A stretch of DNA of 64,000 nucleotides from Paraglaciecola sp. L1A13 (GTDB lineage: Bacteria; Pseudomonadota; Gammaproteobacteria; Enterobacterales; Alteromonadaceae): positions 3,782,001 to 3,846,000 of the forward strand of contig NZ_CP047024.1 in NCBI RefSeq assembly GCF_009796745.1, read 5' to 3'. Position 1 is the first letter of the stretch, and the number at the start of each line of letters is the position of its first letter. The notes under the pieces were generated by a model. It ran no database searches, had not been told where the DNA came from, and saw only the letters and a program-made list of their open reading frames with translations. Below, piece by piece: positions 8,631 through 16,763 of this stretch. The translations under genes and the position numbers were made by a program.

Positions 8631-8775
8631 GCTCCTCTAACATATTGTTCGCTATTTAATAGTTAGGTTATTGCGACATATTGTGCCCAATTAGCTCTCC
8701 GGTTTTTTACAATAACTAATATGAAGGATTGACAAAGAATGTAATCATTCTGTTGCGCTTAGCTCACGTTTCACA

Positions 8776-9705
8776 CTAAAACCCATACACCTGACTATTA
8801 GAAAATAAGGTCGCCTGGTTTATTTTATCTTTAACACACGCCTGAATATCACTGTGTTTAAAGACATAAACCCTATCTTGATTGCCTTTTTCATTAGCCG
8901 ATAAAGAAGTAAAATCAGCTAATACAAAATTGACATATTCGTTATTATCTAACGCTCTTAATCCTGAGCCATAACGACATAAAACTTGGCCTAAGTTTTC
9001 TTCGAAGTTAGCTAAAAAGCGTTTATGCTCTTGTTCTGCAGCTTCTTTTCGTTGTTGTAATTGCGCTTGGCGTTCGATCTCGATTTTCGTTTTGTATCTT
9101 TCTACCTCTGTACGTTTTGCTTGAAGCTTTTTGAGCTCAGCGTTTAACTCGCTTAACTGCTCTTCGATGTTAGCTTTACGTTCGTTGTTACTGTTGCTTT
9201 TTTCAAACTCAAGATCTCGGCTACGGCGTTCATATTCGCGCTGCTCCCGTGAGATCTCCCGTAGTTTTTCACCTAGCGCACGTAATTTACTGCTTGATTC
9301 ACGTGATAAATATTTAGCTCGTTCCATGGCGTCTTCTACTGCATCCTCTATTTCATCTTCGTCCATGTGAATGTCGATATCGAGGTCTTGCATATCAAAA
9401 ACGTTAGGCGCAAGCGGCGCGACAGGCACAGACGAGTGACCATCAGTAAAGAACACTTGCCTGCTACCGTAGCGATTTAAATCCAGTTTAAACACCACGC
9501 CTTGATTTTGCAGATAGGTATAGCCGATATCTCGTATGCTCAGACTTCCTCTTTGGTTATCTTGCTTGAGTGCGGTTTGCAAAATACTGCTCATTATTTC
9601 TAATTCACCGGTCAATTCTTGCTTATCTGTGTCAGCTAAAACGGGGGATGCCCACAAGACAACAAGTACGGTGCTGATGACGAAAATATGTTTGGACATG
9701 TTCAT
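8776..9705 (-). CDS. Periplasmic coiled-coil protein of an ECF sigma cassette
   Basis: I do not recognise a named family. The 309-residue protein has a signal peptide (HIFVISTVLVVLWASPVLA). A short N-terminal domain includes DIGYTYLQNQGVVFKLDL, followed by an acidic stretch (DEDEIEDAVEDAMERAK). A long charged helix region (about residues 120-235) is rich in Glu, Arg, Lys and Gln with heptad spacing, hence a coiled coil. A C-terminal globular part contains two cysteines and resembles a second half of the N-terminal fold. AGAGGTAG precedes the ATG. It lies 10 bases after the anti-sigma-like gene on the same strand, so it is likely co-transcribed with it and with the sigma factor. A role in sensing or stabilising the envelope is inference. 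Confidence 0.7.
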   Translation of the reverse strand: MNMSKHIFVISTVLVVLWASPVLADTDKQELTGELEIMSSILQTALKQDNQRGSLSIRDIGYTYLQNQGVVFKLDLNRYGSRQVFFTDGHSSVPVAPLAPNVFDMQDLDIDIHMDEDEIEDAVEDAMERAKYLSRESSSKLRALGEKLREISREQREYERRSRDLEFEKSNSNNERKANIEEQLSELNAELKKLQAKRTEVERYKTKIEIERQAQLQQRKEAAEQEHKRFLANFEENLGQVLCRYGSGLRALDNNEYVNFVLADFTSLSANEKGNQDRVYVFKHSDIQACVKDKINQATLFSNSQVYGF

Positions 9706-9715
9706 AGGGCTACCT

Positions 9716-10366
9716 CTACTGTTGAATACTTTCTAATGCGACGCCAGTCGCATCATGATAAACGTCTTGTTGTAATTGATTGAGTTGGCGTGCATAAAAA
9801 AGCTGATCGTCGCTGCGCTGCTGATTAACAAATTTAATCAGTTCGGCAAAGTCTTCGCGGCGCTCCTTGCGACTTGAACTCAACAAATAATTCGTCAATT
9901 GGCTTGCGCTTTCTAACTGCTGTTGCTGTAACGTTTGCGCATACAAGCTGAACGCGTCTTGCTGATTTTGCTTAAACGCATCTAATTTGCTATCTACCAA
10001 TTTCGCTAATGCCTGTTCTGACGGTCCAGAACCGAAGCGAATACGTAACTCCCCATCAGATGTAGTCACTTGTGTACCCGTTAACACCAGCACGATGGCC
10101 AGCGCCGACGTTATAAATGATACGCCGGATAACCACGACCAACTATTACGGGCTTGTTGGGGCTCAAAGGTTGCAGCTTTATTCCACTGTGGGACCTCAA
10201 AAGAGGGATAATCCTCAGCACCTATTTTAACCATAGCGGCCGTTTCCACTTGCTCAGCAAATTGACTATCTTGGATACAGTGTTGTTCAAACTCGTCCCG
10301 TTGTTTTGGGGTCAGTTTGCCTTCTAGCCATAAAGCCAGTAATTCGGCGTTGTCAAAGCTCGACAT
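9716..10366 (-). CDS. Putative membrane anti-sigma factor
   Basis: The 216-residue protein begins with MSSFDNAELLALWLEGKLTPKQRDEFEQH, the short helical N-terminal segment typical of anti-sigma factors that clamp ECF sigmas. One transmembrane helix follows (about residues 78-97, LSGVSFITSALAIVLVLTG). The C-terminal half is periplasmic, Gln- and Leu-rich and predicted helical (ALAKLVDSKLDAFKQNQQD...). Its start overlaps the sigma gene by 14 bases, the usual arrangement that couples production of a sigma factor and its inhibitor. There is no zinc-binding HxxxCxxC motif, so it would be a non-ZAS type. The assignment rests on context plus topology. Confidence 0.7.
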   Translation of the reverse strand: MSSFDNAELLALWLEGKLTPKQRDEFEQHCIQDSQFAEQVETAAMVKIGAEDYPSFEVPQWNKAATFEPQQARNSWSWLSGVSFITSALAIVLVLTGTQVTTSDGELRIRFGSGPSEQALAKLVDSKLDAFKQNQQDAFSLYAQTLQQQQLESASQLTNYLLSSSRKERREDFAELIKFVNQQRSDDQLFYARQLNQLQQDVYHDATGVALESIQQ

Positions 10367-10901
10367 AATCCACCTCCATTAGGGTTTTCAATTTGGTTAA
10401 CGCACCATACAATCTCGACTTAGCGGTATTAACTGACATACCGGTTTGTTGGGCTATTTCGTCGAAGGTAAAGTGACCAAAAAATTTAAGCTCAACCACG
10501 GACTTTTGAGCCAATGGTAGTTGCTGCATCGCTTTGATCAACAGGGTATTGCGCTGGGAGCACTCAATAAGCTGCTCAGCGGGCGTAGCATCACATGGAA
10601 TTTCAGGCGCATCGTCTAGCCCTTGTGTAGGCCGCTTACGTCGATAAAACTCTATACAGCGATAATGGGCGATGCGAAAAAGCCATCCTTTGAAACTGCC
10701 TTCACCTCGGTATGAGGATAGATTTCGAAATACCGAGATAAACACTTCTTGCATAAGATCCAGCGCATCCGCGTTATTGCCAGTCATTCGCAATCCATAA
10801 TGATAAACCGGCTTTTCATAGCGTTTGAGCAAGCTCAACCAGGCTTTCTTATGGCCTTTTTGTGCTTTTTCTATTAGCTGTTCGTCGCTTTTCTCAAACA
10901 C
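10353..10901 (-). CDS. ECF (group IV) RNA polymerase sigma factor
   Basis: The 182-residue protein contains sigma region 2 (YHYGLRMTGNNADALDLMQEVFISVFRNLSSYRGEGSFKGWLFRIAHYRCIEFYRR, about residues 33-88, described here as two adjoining blocks) and region 4 (LPLAQKSVVELKFFGHFTFDEIAQ then TGMSVNTAKSRLYGALTKLK). The start is GTG at 10901, behind AAGGGA; the nearby ATG is out of frame. ECF sigmas redirect RNA polymerase to stress or envelope regulons. The target set here is unknown. Three genes (sigma, anti-sigma-like, coiled-coil protein) are packed head to tail, suggesting one operon. Confidence 0.9.
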   Translation of the reverse strand: MFEKSDEQLIEKAQKGHKKAWLSLLKRYEKPVYHYGLRMTGNNADALDLMQEVFISVFRNLSSYRGEGSFKGWLFRIAHYRCIEFYRRKRPTQGLDDAPEIPCDATPAEQLIECSQRNTLLIKAMQQLPLAQKSVVELKFFGHFTFDEIAQQTGMSVNTAKSRLYGALTKLKTLMEVDYVEL

Positions 10902-10975
10902 CCATTTGATTCCCTTTTGTGTTGACCATAAGTAAAGTCGCAGACTGGGTTAAAAAAGTTTGAAATAGCTGACTT

Positions 10976-11887
10976 TTATTTTTTCAAGGTAGGAACAGGT
11001 GTTAACGGAGCGAGTAATTCTGCAAGATATCTGAATAAACGGACTCGCGTGGTAGCGTTACGCCATACTAAGCCAATTTCGCGATAAGCACCGTCTTCAG
11101 CAGGCATAGAAACGAGTTTGGTGGTAGTCAAAATATGATTTTTAATCGCCAGTTCAGGCATAAAGGTAAAACCCAGTTTACTGTTGGCCAACTGCACCAA
11201 GGTATACAAACTGCTAGCAGCCAGCGAATTAACTTGCTCTTTGTGGCGTAAGTTGCAAGCGCTCACAGCGTGGCCAGTCATGCAGTGTTCTTGCTGTAGT
11301 AAGAACACACTTTTCGCCGGTAACCCTGACACATCCATGGGCATGGGTAATGTCTCGACTAAATCAGAGTGCGCAATTAGGTGAAATGGGTCATGACCTA
11401 ACACCAGCTGTTTACAACCTGGGGTTTCCATAGGCAATGCCAATACTAACAAGTCCAAAATCCCTTCATTTAATTGGCTCAATAGATTGGTCGTGGTGTC
11501 TTCTTGTAGCTGCAGGGTAATATCGGGAAGATTTTCTTTAACGACGCCAATCAAGCCTTCAAAAAAGAATGGCGCAATAGTGGGGATGACACCAATTTTT
11601 AGATTTCCCGCTTGCCAATCGCCAGCAGTCTGGGCGAAATCGACCAATTCATTCGCTTCATTTAACAAACGCCGACTGCGCTCTACTAGCTCTAAGCCAA
11701 ACGGGGTAAAAACAAACGTTTTATGCTCCCGTTCAAGCAACTGACAACCAAACTGTTCTTCTAAGTTTTGAATAGCAGTGCTAAGTGTCGATTGACTAAC
11801 ATGACAATGGTTTGCCGCACGGTGGAAGTGCTGCTCTTGATGCAATGTAACAAGATAATGAAGGTGTTTAAGGTTGGGCCATTTCAT
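10976..11887 (-). CDS. oxyR: OxyR, hydrogen-peroxide-sensing LysR-type regulator
   Basis: The 303-residue LysR protein has its winged helix at residues 5-62 (HFHRAANHCHVSQSTLSTAI is the helix-turn-helix). The effector domain contains C202 and C211 in EHCMTGHAVSAC. The nine-residue spacing equals that of the peroxide-reactive Cys199 and Cys208 of E. coli OxyR, and the preceding LLQQ and nearby LVQLANSKLGFTFMPELA also match OxyR. Oxidation forms a disulfide that switches the regulator on. No catalase or peroxidase gene is adjacent; a peroxiredoxin-glutaredoxin fusion at 40282-41025 is a possible distant target. It lies 74 bases upstream of the sigma gene on the same strand. Confidence 0.9.
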   Translation of the reverse strand: MKWPNLKHLHYLVTLHQEQHFHRAANHCHVSQSTLSTAIQNLEEQFGCQLLEREHKTFVFTPFGLELVERSRRLLNEANELVDFAQTAGDWQAGNLKIGVIPTIAPFFFEGLIGVVKENLPDITLQLQEDTTTNLLSQLNEGILDLLVLALPMETPGCKQLVLGHDPFHLIAHSDLVETLPMPMDVSGLPAKSVFLLQQEHCMTGHAVSACNLRHKEQVNSLAASSLYTLVQLANSKLGFTFMPELAIKNHILTTTKLVSMPAEDGAYREIGLVWRNATTRVRLFRYLAELLAPLTPVPTLKK

Positions 11888-12043
11888 AGAAACTCATTAA
11901 TAAAAACGATTGATATAATAAGTTTAAATCAAATACTCAGATGTTGCTTGCAGAATTTTATCCTTCGAAAGCCCAAAAATGTAAGCGATAAGTGAGGCTG
12001 AGTGTGCAAAGAAACTTTCACTCCCAGCCTAAACAAAGGATTC

Positions 12044-12065
12044 TAAAACCAGAATGTCTTTCTGG
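12044..12065 (-). terminator. Intrinsic terminator of the phosphate porin gene
   Basis: On the minus strand CCAGAA-AGACA-TTCTGG is followed by TTTTAG, five bases after the porin stop codon. A second, bulged hairpin (AGGCTG...CAGCCT, 11995-12030) lies just beyond it. Together they plausibly stop transcription before oxyR. Confidence 0.55.
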
Positions 12066-12070
12066 CAGCC

Positions 12071-13429
12071 TCAAAAACCGATCTGTGTTCGAGCACCTAT
12101 CACATTTACCGAGAAGTCATTTGGCGCGCCTTCAACAATTTCTAAGACGTTGCTGTAAGAAAGATGTCCATAATTTAGTAAAAAGCGGACTTCATCCACT
12201 GGCGTCCAAATAAGTGATGCCATATAAGCATCCTGCTCTCCACCCACAATGCCCGCATCCACCAAATCGAGGCGATCGAAACGAAAGTTAACTTGCCAAG
12301 CCCCTGTTCCGCCATTGCCAATTGGATTGTTTACTTTGATGCCCTTGAATACACCTTCTTTATATTCACGTTTATCTTGGGTTAAGAAGTAGCCTGCTTC
12401 AATCGATCCCCCAAAAAACGTAGGATTAGCAAGTTCTGTACGATTGACTTTGGCCCAGTAGGTTTCGGCTGCAATATGAAAACGGCCTGCAATTACGGCG
12501 GCCTCAAGACCATAACTCAACTCGTCTTGGGCACCTGATATTTGGTCTGTATTGATGAAACGTGTATCAACACTGTGCACCAACGGACGTTTGCTATAGC
12601 CTACACTATCAATTTCTTCTCCCAAATCACGTGCATGTACAGAACTACCAAGGTGTATTTGTGCCTCATTTACAAATTTAGTGTATGTGACTCGACCATC
12701 GACACTAAAGGAATTATTTCCATCATCTAAATCATCGATATTATCTGTAAATACACCGCCTTCTAGCAAAAAATCACCCACATTATATGCTGCGGAAAGA
12801 CCGACCCTGCGCTCAAATCCAAAAGCATCAGTAAATGCCGAACGTTCTATAAAGCTGGTATCGTTACTACTAGAAAGCTCTTCAAGCCCCTGAAAGGTAT
12901 TGTGCTGGCCAACGATAATATTCAGAGGGCCATCTTTATAACTAATATAAGCGTCAGTCAGCGACACACCGTCAAGATAATCAGCTATAAGTTTGTAACC
13001 AAAACCGCCAGGAATAGTGCCTTCTATGCCGAACCGAAGCCGTCTCGCTTCACTTGTAAATCCTTCACCGGGAATATCAATGGTTGAAGGAACCGACGAA
13101 AGATAAGCGAAATCATAGAGTACGCGACCCCGGGGTTTGACACTCCATCCTCCTTCACCTTTTATTTCAGGTGCACCTTTCCAATTTATCGCGATGGGAC
13201 TATCTGCTTCTGCCGCATCTTCAATGAGGACAACACGCTTAGTCTGATCTTTCTGTTCAAGTTCGACTGAACTTAATTCACTGCGTAACGAGAGCACTTC
13301 TTGTTCTAGTTTATTAATCCGCTCGATAAGTGTGGCTAACTCTTCACTCGTATTTGTCGCTGCGATGGCATTGACAGGTAAAATTGTAATCAACGCACTA
13401 CAGGCAACTAGGTGGTTTTTAATATTCAT
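12071..13429 (-). CDS. Phosphate-selective porin OprP/OprO-like
   Basis: The 452-residue protein has a signal peptide (ending NAIAA), then a short periplasmic coiled coil (LATLIERINKLEQEVLSLRSEL) typical of OprO/OprP trimers. A 16-strand-type barrel follows, starting with KPRGRVLYDFAYLS and ending in the aromatic C-terminal residue F (VIGARTQIGF). The motifs EARRLRFGIEGTIPGGFGYKLIADY and the GQHNTFQGLEELSSS loop fit the phosphate-selective porin family. It would admit phosphate or polyphosphate through the outer membrane. PhoB boxes lie upstream at 13634-13670, and the pst operon follows next, supporting a Pho-regulon role. Confidence 0.85.
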   Translation of the reverse strand: MNIKNHLVACSALITILPVNAIAATNTSEELATLIERINKLEQEVLSLRSELSSVELEQKDQTKRVVLIEDAAEADSPIAINWKGAPEIKGEGGWSVKPRGRVLYDFAYLSSVPSTIDIPGEGFTSEARRLRFGIEGTIPGGFGYKLIADYLDGVSLTDAYISYKDGPLNIIVGQHNTFQGLEELSSSNDTSFIERSAFTDAFGFERRVGLSAAYNVGDFLLEGGVFTDNIDDLDDGNNSFSVDGRVTYTKFVNEAQIHLGSSVHARDLGEEIDSVGYSKRPLVHSVDTRFINTDQISGAQDELSYGLEAAVIAGRFHIAAETYWAKVNRTELANPTFFGGSIEAGYFLTQDKREYKEGVFKGIKVNNPIGNGGTGAWQVNFRFDRLDLVDAGIVGGEQDAYMASLIWTPVDEVRFLLNYGHLSYSNVLEIVEGAPNDFSVNVIGARTQIGF

Positions 13430-13633
13430 ACGAAAACGAATTCCTATTGTACGACCGCAAAATTCTTCTGAGAGTAAAAGAGCGTCTCATTTTATCCCGC
13501 TCGCGATATGTCCTTAACGGAAATCATCTGCAGGGGTATTCCGGCGTATTTGGTTTTAACAATACTCAATAAACCTGCGTTGATTAATCGCAGTTGTAGT
13601 ATATGAAGCATTCAAATTAATTGCGCGCAATGT

Positions 13634-13670
13634 ATGACAATTTTATTACAAAAACATGACAAAATGACAG
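13634..13670 (-). promoter_or_regulatory. PhoB box array upstream of the porin
   Basis: On the minus strand three half-sites follow an exact 11-base period: TTGTCAT (13662-13656), TTGTAAT (13651-13645) and TTGTCAT (13640-13634), separated by GTTT and AAAA. This fits the Pho-box form CTGTCAT-4-CTGTCAT. A further CTGTCAT at 13670-13664 is 8 bases out of step. The array lies about 205 bases before the porin start, so a long leader or a downstream -10 (for example TATACT near 13600) is implied. Confidence 0.75.
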
Positions 13671-13748
13671 TTTTATGAAGAGTTTATGAATAATTACTAG
13701 GGGTATCGAAGATTACTTCAGTGAAATAAATTTAGAAGTAGGCTTGAA

Positions 13749-13785
13749 CAACTGGATTGCCTTGTTTAGGTATGCAATCCAGTTG
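13749..13785 (-). terminator. Terminator-like perfect hairpin after phoU
   Basis: CAACTGGATTGC and GCAATCCAGTTG form a perfect 12-bp stem with a 13-base loop, 11 bases downstream of the phoU stop on the minus strand. The bases beyond (TTCAAGCC) contain only a short T run, so termination efficiency is uncertain. Confidence 0.55.
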
Positions 13786-13796
13786 AAATTTATGAT

Positions 13797-14498
13797 TTAA
13801 GACTTATTTAGCCTCTTTTCAATCTCATGAACACTGGTATGGCGAACATCATAACCTTTGACCAAATAAATTATATGCTCTGCAATATTACGCGCATGAT
13901 CGCCGATCCGCTCAATCGAACGTAGTGCCCATATTATATTCATCACTCGACCAATCGAGCGCGGGTCTTCCATCATATAGGTCACGATTTCACGCATCGC
14001 CGTTTGGTATTCTCTATCGACTTGTGTATCGGCGCGCGCTACATCTAACGCTTTATCGGCATCGAATCTGGCAAACGCATCGAGTACCGAGTTCACCATT
14101 TTTTGTACCAAAGCCCCCATATGGCGGATCGATTGGTATCCTCCAGGCGCGGCGCCGTCATCACTTAAAGCAATGGCCATTTGCGCTATTTTTTGCGCTT
14201 CGTCGCCCATTCTTTCAAGATCACGCGTCATCTTAGTGACCGACAAAACCATGCGTAAATCTGATGCAGCTGGCTGACGGCATGCTAAGATCATGGTGCA
14301 GTTTTCATCAAGCAAGACTTCACGACGGTCCACGTCATCTTCAACACTCAGTACATGTTCGGCTAACGTACGGTTGACCGATTCGATGGCTTTCACCGAA
14401 TCAATAATCTGTTGCTCTACCACGCCACCCATTTCTAGGACTTGGCTTTTCAGCGCTTCTAAATCAGAGTCGAAGCGTTGAGAAATATGTCGTTCCAT
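13797..14498 (-). CDS. phoU: PhoU, phosphate signalling regulator
   Basis: The 233-residue all-helical protein is made of two PhoU three-helix repeats. The metal-binding E/D motifs appear as MTRDLERMGDEAQKIA in the first repeat and ALRSIERIGDHARNIAEH in the second. Length matches E. coli PhoU (241). GGGGAACA precedes the ATG. PhoU links the Pst transporter to the PhoR kinase and shuts off the Pho regulon when phosphate is plentiful. It is the last gene of the pstSCAB-phoU operon, 15 bases after pstB. Confidence 0.96.
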   Translation of the reverse strand: MERHISQRFDSDLEALKSQVLEMGGVVEQQIIDSVKAIESVNRTLAEHVLSVEDDVDRREVLLDENCTMILACRQPAASDLRMVLSVTKMTRDLERMGDEAQKIAQMAIALSDDGAAPGGYQSIRHMGALVQKMVNSVLDAFARFDADKALDVARADTQVDREYQTAMREIVTYMMEDPRSIGRVMNIIWALRSIERIGDHARNIAEHIIYLVKGYDVRHTSVHEIEKRLNKS

Positions 14499-14513
14499 AT
14501 TGTTCCCCTTGGT

Positions 14514-15386
14514 TTAGCCAAATCGTCCGGTAATGTAGGCTTCTGTTAGCTCATGCTCTGGATTCGTAAATACACGACGCGTATCGTTCACTTCTATTAA
14601 ACGTCCCATATGGAAATATGCCGTGCGATTAGACACCCTAGCAGCTTGCTGCATCGAATGGGTGACAATCGCGATAGTGAAGTTTTGGCTTAGCTCTGCC
14701 ATTAATTCTTCGATTCTAGCGGTCGCTATCGGGTCCAATGCCGAACAGGGTTCGTCCATCAGGATCACCTCTGGGCTAACGGCGATAGTTCGAGCGATAC
14801 ACAGCCGTTGCTGCTGACCACCTGATAACCCCGTGCCGGGAGAAAACAAGCGATCTTTTACTTCATCCCACAAACTCGCTTTGCGTAAACTGTCTTCAAC
14901 AATTTCATCCAGTTGAGCACGACGCGATACCAAACCATGCACTTTGGGCCCATAGGCAACATTTTCGTATATCGACTTAGGGAAAGGGTTCGGTTTTTGA
15001 AACACTATCCCCACTCGGGCGCGAAGAGGTACTACGTCTTGTTTACGAGCATAAATATTATGTTCGTCAAGCGTCACTTCACCTTCAACCTTACAGTTAT
15101 CTACCGTATCGTTCATTCGATTTAAACAACGTAAAAAGGTCGATTTACCACAACCTGAAGGACCGATCATTGCCATCACCTCGTTGCGATTAATATCTAA
15201 ACTAACGTCATGAATGGCCTGCTTATTGTCGTAATACACATTTAAATTACGCACCGACATTTTGGCTTTGTCTGAGAACGGATTGCCTACAGTCTTGTTA
15301 TTCAAGCCTTGTTGAGCAAAATCAAGTTTTCGCCCTTGTTCTAGCATCGGATCGAATAAACCGTTGTAACCTGAGTTTGAATTCAC
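14514..15386 (-). CDS. pstB: PstB, phosphate ABC transporter ATPase
   Basis: This 290-residue ABC ATPase has Walker [11 protein letters not shown]-loop [19 protein letters not shown] (a PstB hallmark), signature LSGGQQQR, Walker [13 protein letters not shown] and H-loop VTHSMQQA. It hydrolyses ATP to drive phosphate import through PstA/PstC at the inner membrane. The start is GTG at 15386 behind AGGAAC. The first 40 residues extend beyond the core ABC fold, as in PstB proteins of related marine gammaproteobacteria. It sits 12 bases after pstA. Confidence 0.97.
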   Translation of the reverse strand: MNSNSGYNGLFDPMLEQGRKLDFAQQGLNNKTVGNPFSDKAKMSVRNLNVYYDNKQAIHDVSLDINRNEVMAMIGPSGCGKSTFLRCLNRMNDTVDNCKVEGEVTLDEHNIYARKQDVVPLRARVGIVFQKPNPFPKSIYENVAYGPKVHGLVSRRAQLDEIVEDSLRKASLWDEVKDRLFSPGTGLSGGQQQRLCIARTIAVSPEVILMDEPCSALDPIATARIEELMAELSQNFTIAIVTHSMQQAARVSNRTAYFHMGRLIEVNDTRRVFTNPEHELTEAYITGRFG

Positions 15387-15398
15387 TGCTTGTTCCTA

Positions 15399-16763
15399 TT
15401 ATTGATAGCTGCGACCAAGACGATGACGCAACCACACCGCTAGTCCATTCATTGTGATTAAAAATGTTAATAACACCATGATCGCAGCAGATGAACGCTC
15501 AATGAATGCACGTTCCGGACTGTCAGCCCACAGAAAAATTTGCACCGGCAACGCGCTTGAAGGGTCCATTAAACCATTTGGAACATCCACGATAAACGCT
15601 ACCATCCCAATCATTAATAATGGCGCTGTCTCACCAAGCGCCAATGCAAAACCAATAATAGCCCCTGTCAACATGCCCGGCATTGCTAGCGGTATCACAT
15701 GGTGTAACACTACCTGCATCTTCGAAGCGCCTAATCCGTAGGCAGCGTCGCGTATGGAGGGCGGCACGGCTTTAATGGCAGCACGACTAGAAATGATAAT
15801 GGTAGGCAGTGTCATTAAGGTCAATACTAGCCCTCCCATTAAAGGCACAGAACGAGGCATATTAAAAAAGCCGATAAAAATTGCCAAACCCAGTAAACCG
15901 AAAATTATCGATGGTACCGCTGCAAGGTTATTAATATTCACTTCTATAAAATCTGTTACGCGGTTTTTAGCGGCATACTCTTCTAAGTACACCGCGGCAG
16001 CTATACCGATAGGAAACGTTAACCCAATTGTAACCAGTAACATATACAAGGAACCTACCAGTGCACTACGGATCCCAGCTTGTTCTGGCTCCCGTGAATC
16101 GCCGGAAGTGAAAAAAGTAGCGTTGAACACTTGACGCACCTGATCTTTGGCAATCCAGTTATTCACCCACTCTTGCTGCTGATTGTTCAGTCGACTACTA
16201 AAGCCTTTACCATCATGCCCAATATTCTTTACATAATTGTCTACGTCATCATCAGCTATCAACCACAAACCGACAGTTTGATTAAGTAAACGGGGATTAT
16301 CACTCAAGCTTTGTCTAATGGTGTATACAGCACCACTACTGATAAGATTTAAAAGCTGTCGCTTTTCTATGGCTGATAATGTGATGGGCGAACCTGCTTT
16401 ATTTGCTGTCGCTTTATTATCCGTTTCAAGCTGCACGCTCAAGGCTTGCGCTATCACATTATCGTAATTAGCTCGTCTAACCTGGGCGTCACTAGTAGGA
16501 TCATCGATATTTAATCGTTGACTGTCGAAAGTCACTTCCAGGTAAATTTGCGTTTGCAAGAATGCACCATGTCCTTTGCCAATAATATCGCTAAATAAAA
16601 TCAACAAACAAGCAAGGCCAAACAATATAGCGCTCACTCCGTAAGCTCGAAAGCGCCACTCGGCACGCTTGCGTTTTGCTAAATTACGTTGCACCAAAAC
16701 AATAGTTTTTAGGTTTTTGCCTACTGATACCTTTGTTGTCGCTTTTGTCATTGGCTTACTCAT
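15399..16763 (-). CDS. pstA: PstA, phosphate ABC transporter permease (enlarged form)
   Basis: I chose the ATG at 16763, which overlaps the pstC stop by 8 bases (ATGAGTAA) and follows GAAGAG; a longer frame to 16790 lacks a ribosome-binding site. The 454-residue protein has a first transmembrane helix, about 160 residues of periplasmic sequence, then the five-helix permease domain. The EAA loop is recognisable as AAIKAVPPSIRDAAYGLGASKMQVVLHHVIP (an internal part of which is conserved). E. coli PstA is only about 296 residues, so this is the long form with an extra periplasmic segment. It pairs with PstC. Confidence 0.93.
   Translation of the reverse strand: MSKPMTKATTKVSVGKNLKTIVLVQRNLAKRKRAEWRFRAYGVSAILFGLACLLILFSDIIGKGHGAFLQTQIYLEVTFDSQRLNIDDPTSDAQVRRANYDNVIAQALSVQLETDNKATANKAGSPITLSAIEKRQLLNLISSGAVYTIRQSLSDNPRLLNQTVGLWLIADDDVDNYVKNIGHDGKGFSSRLNNQQQEWVNNWIAKDQVRQVFNATFFTSGDSREPEQAGIRSALVGSLYMLLVTIGLTFPIGIAAAVYLEEYAAKNRVTDFIEVNINNLAAVPSIIFGLLGLAIFIGFFNMPRSVPLMGGLVLTLMTLPTIIISSRAAIKAVPPSIRDAAYGLGASKMQVVLHHVIPLAMPGMLTGAIIGFALALGETAPLLMIGMVAFIVDVPNGLMDPSSALPVQIFLWADSPERAFIERSSAAIMVLLTFLITMNGLAVWLRHRLGRSYQ

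Noticed and set aside
8736..8751. AGAATG-TAAT-CATTCT hairpin downstream of the coiled-coil protein gene
   Set aside because: A six-bp AT-rich stem with a poor T run is too weak to call a terminator of the ECF cassette.
9131..9370. Long open frame on the plus strand opposite the coiled-coil protein
   Set aside because: The Ser/Arg-rich product is the complement of Glu/Lys/Arg codons in the real gene, a typical shadow frame with no start signal.
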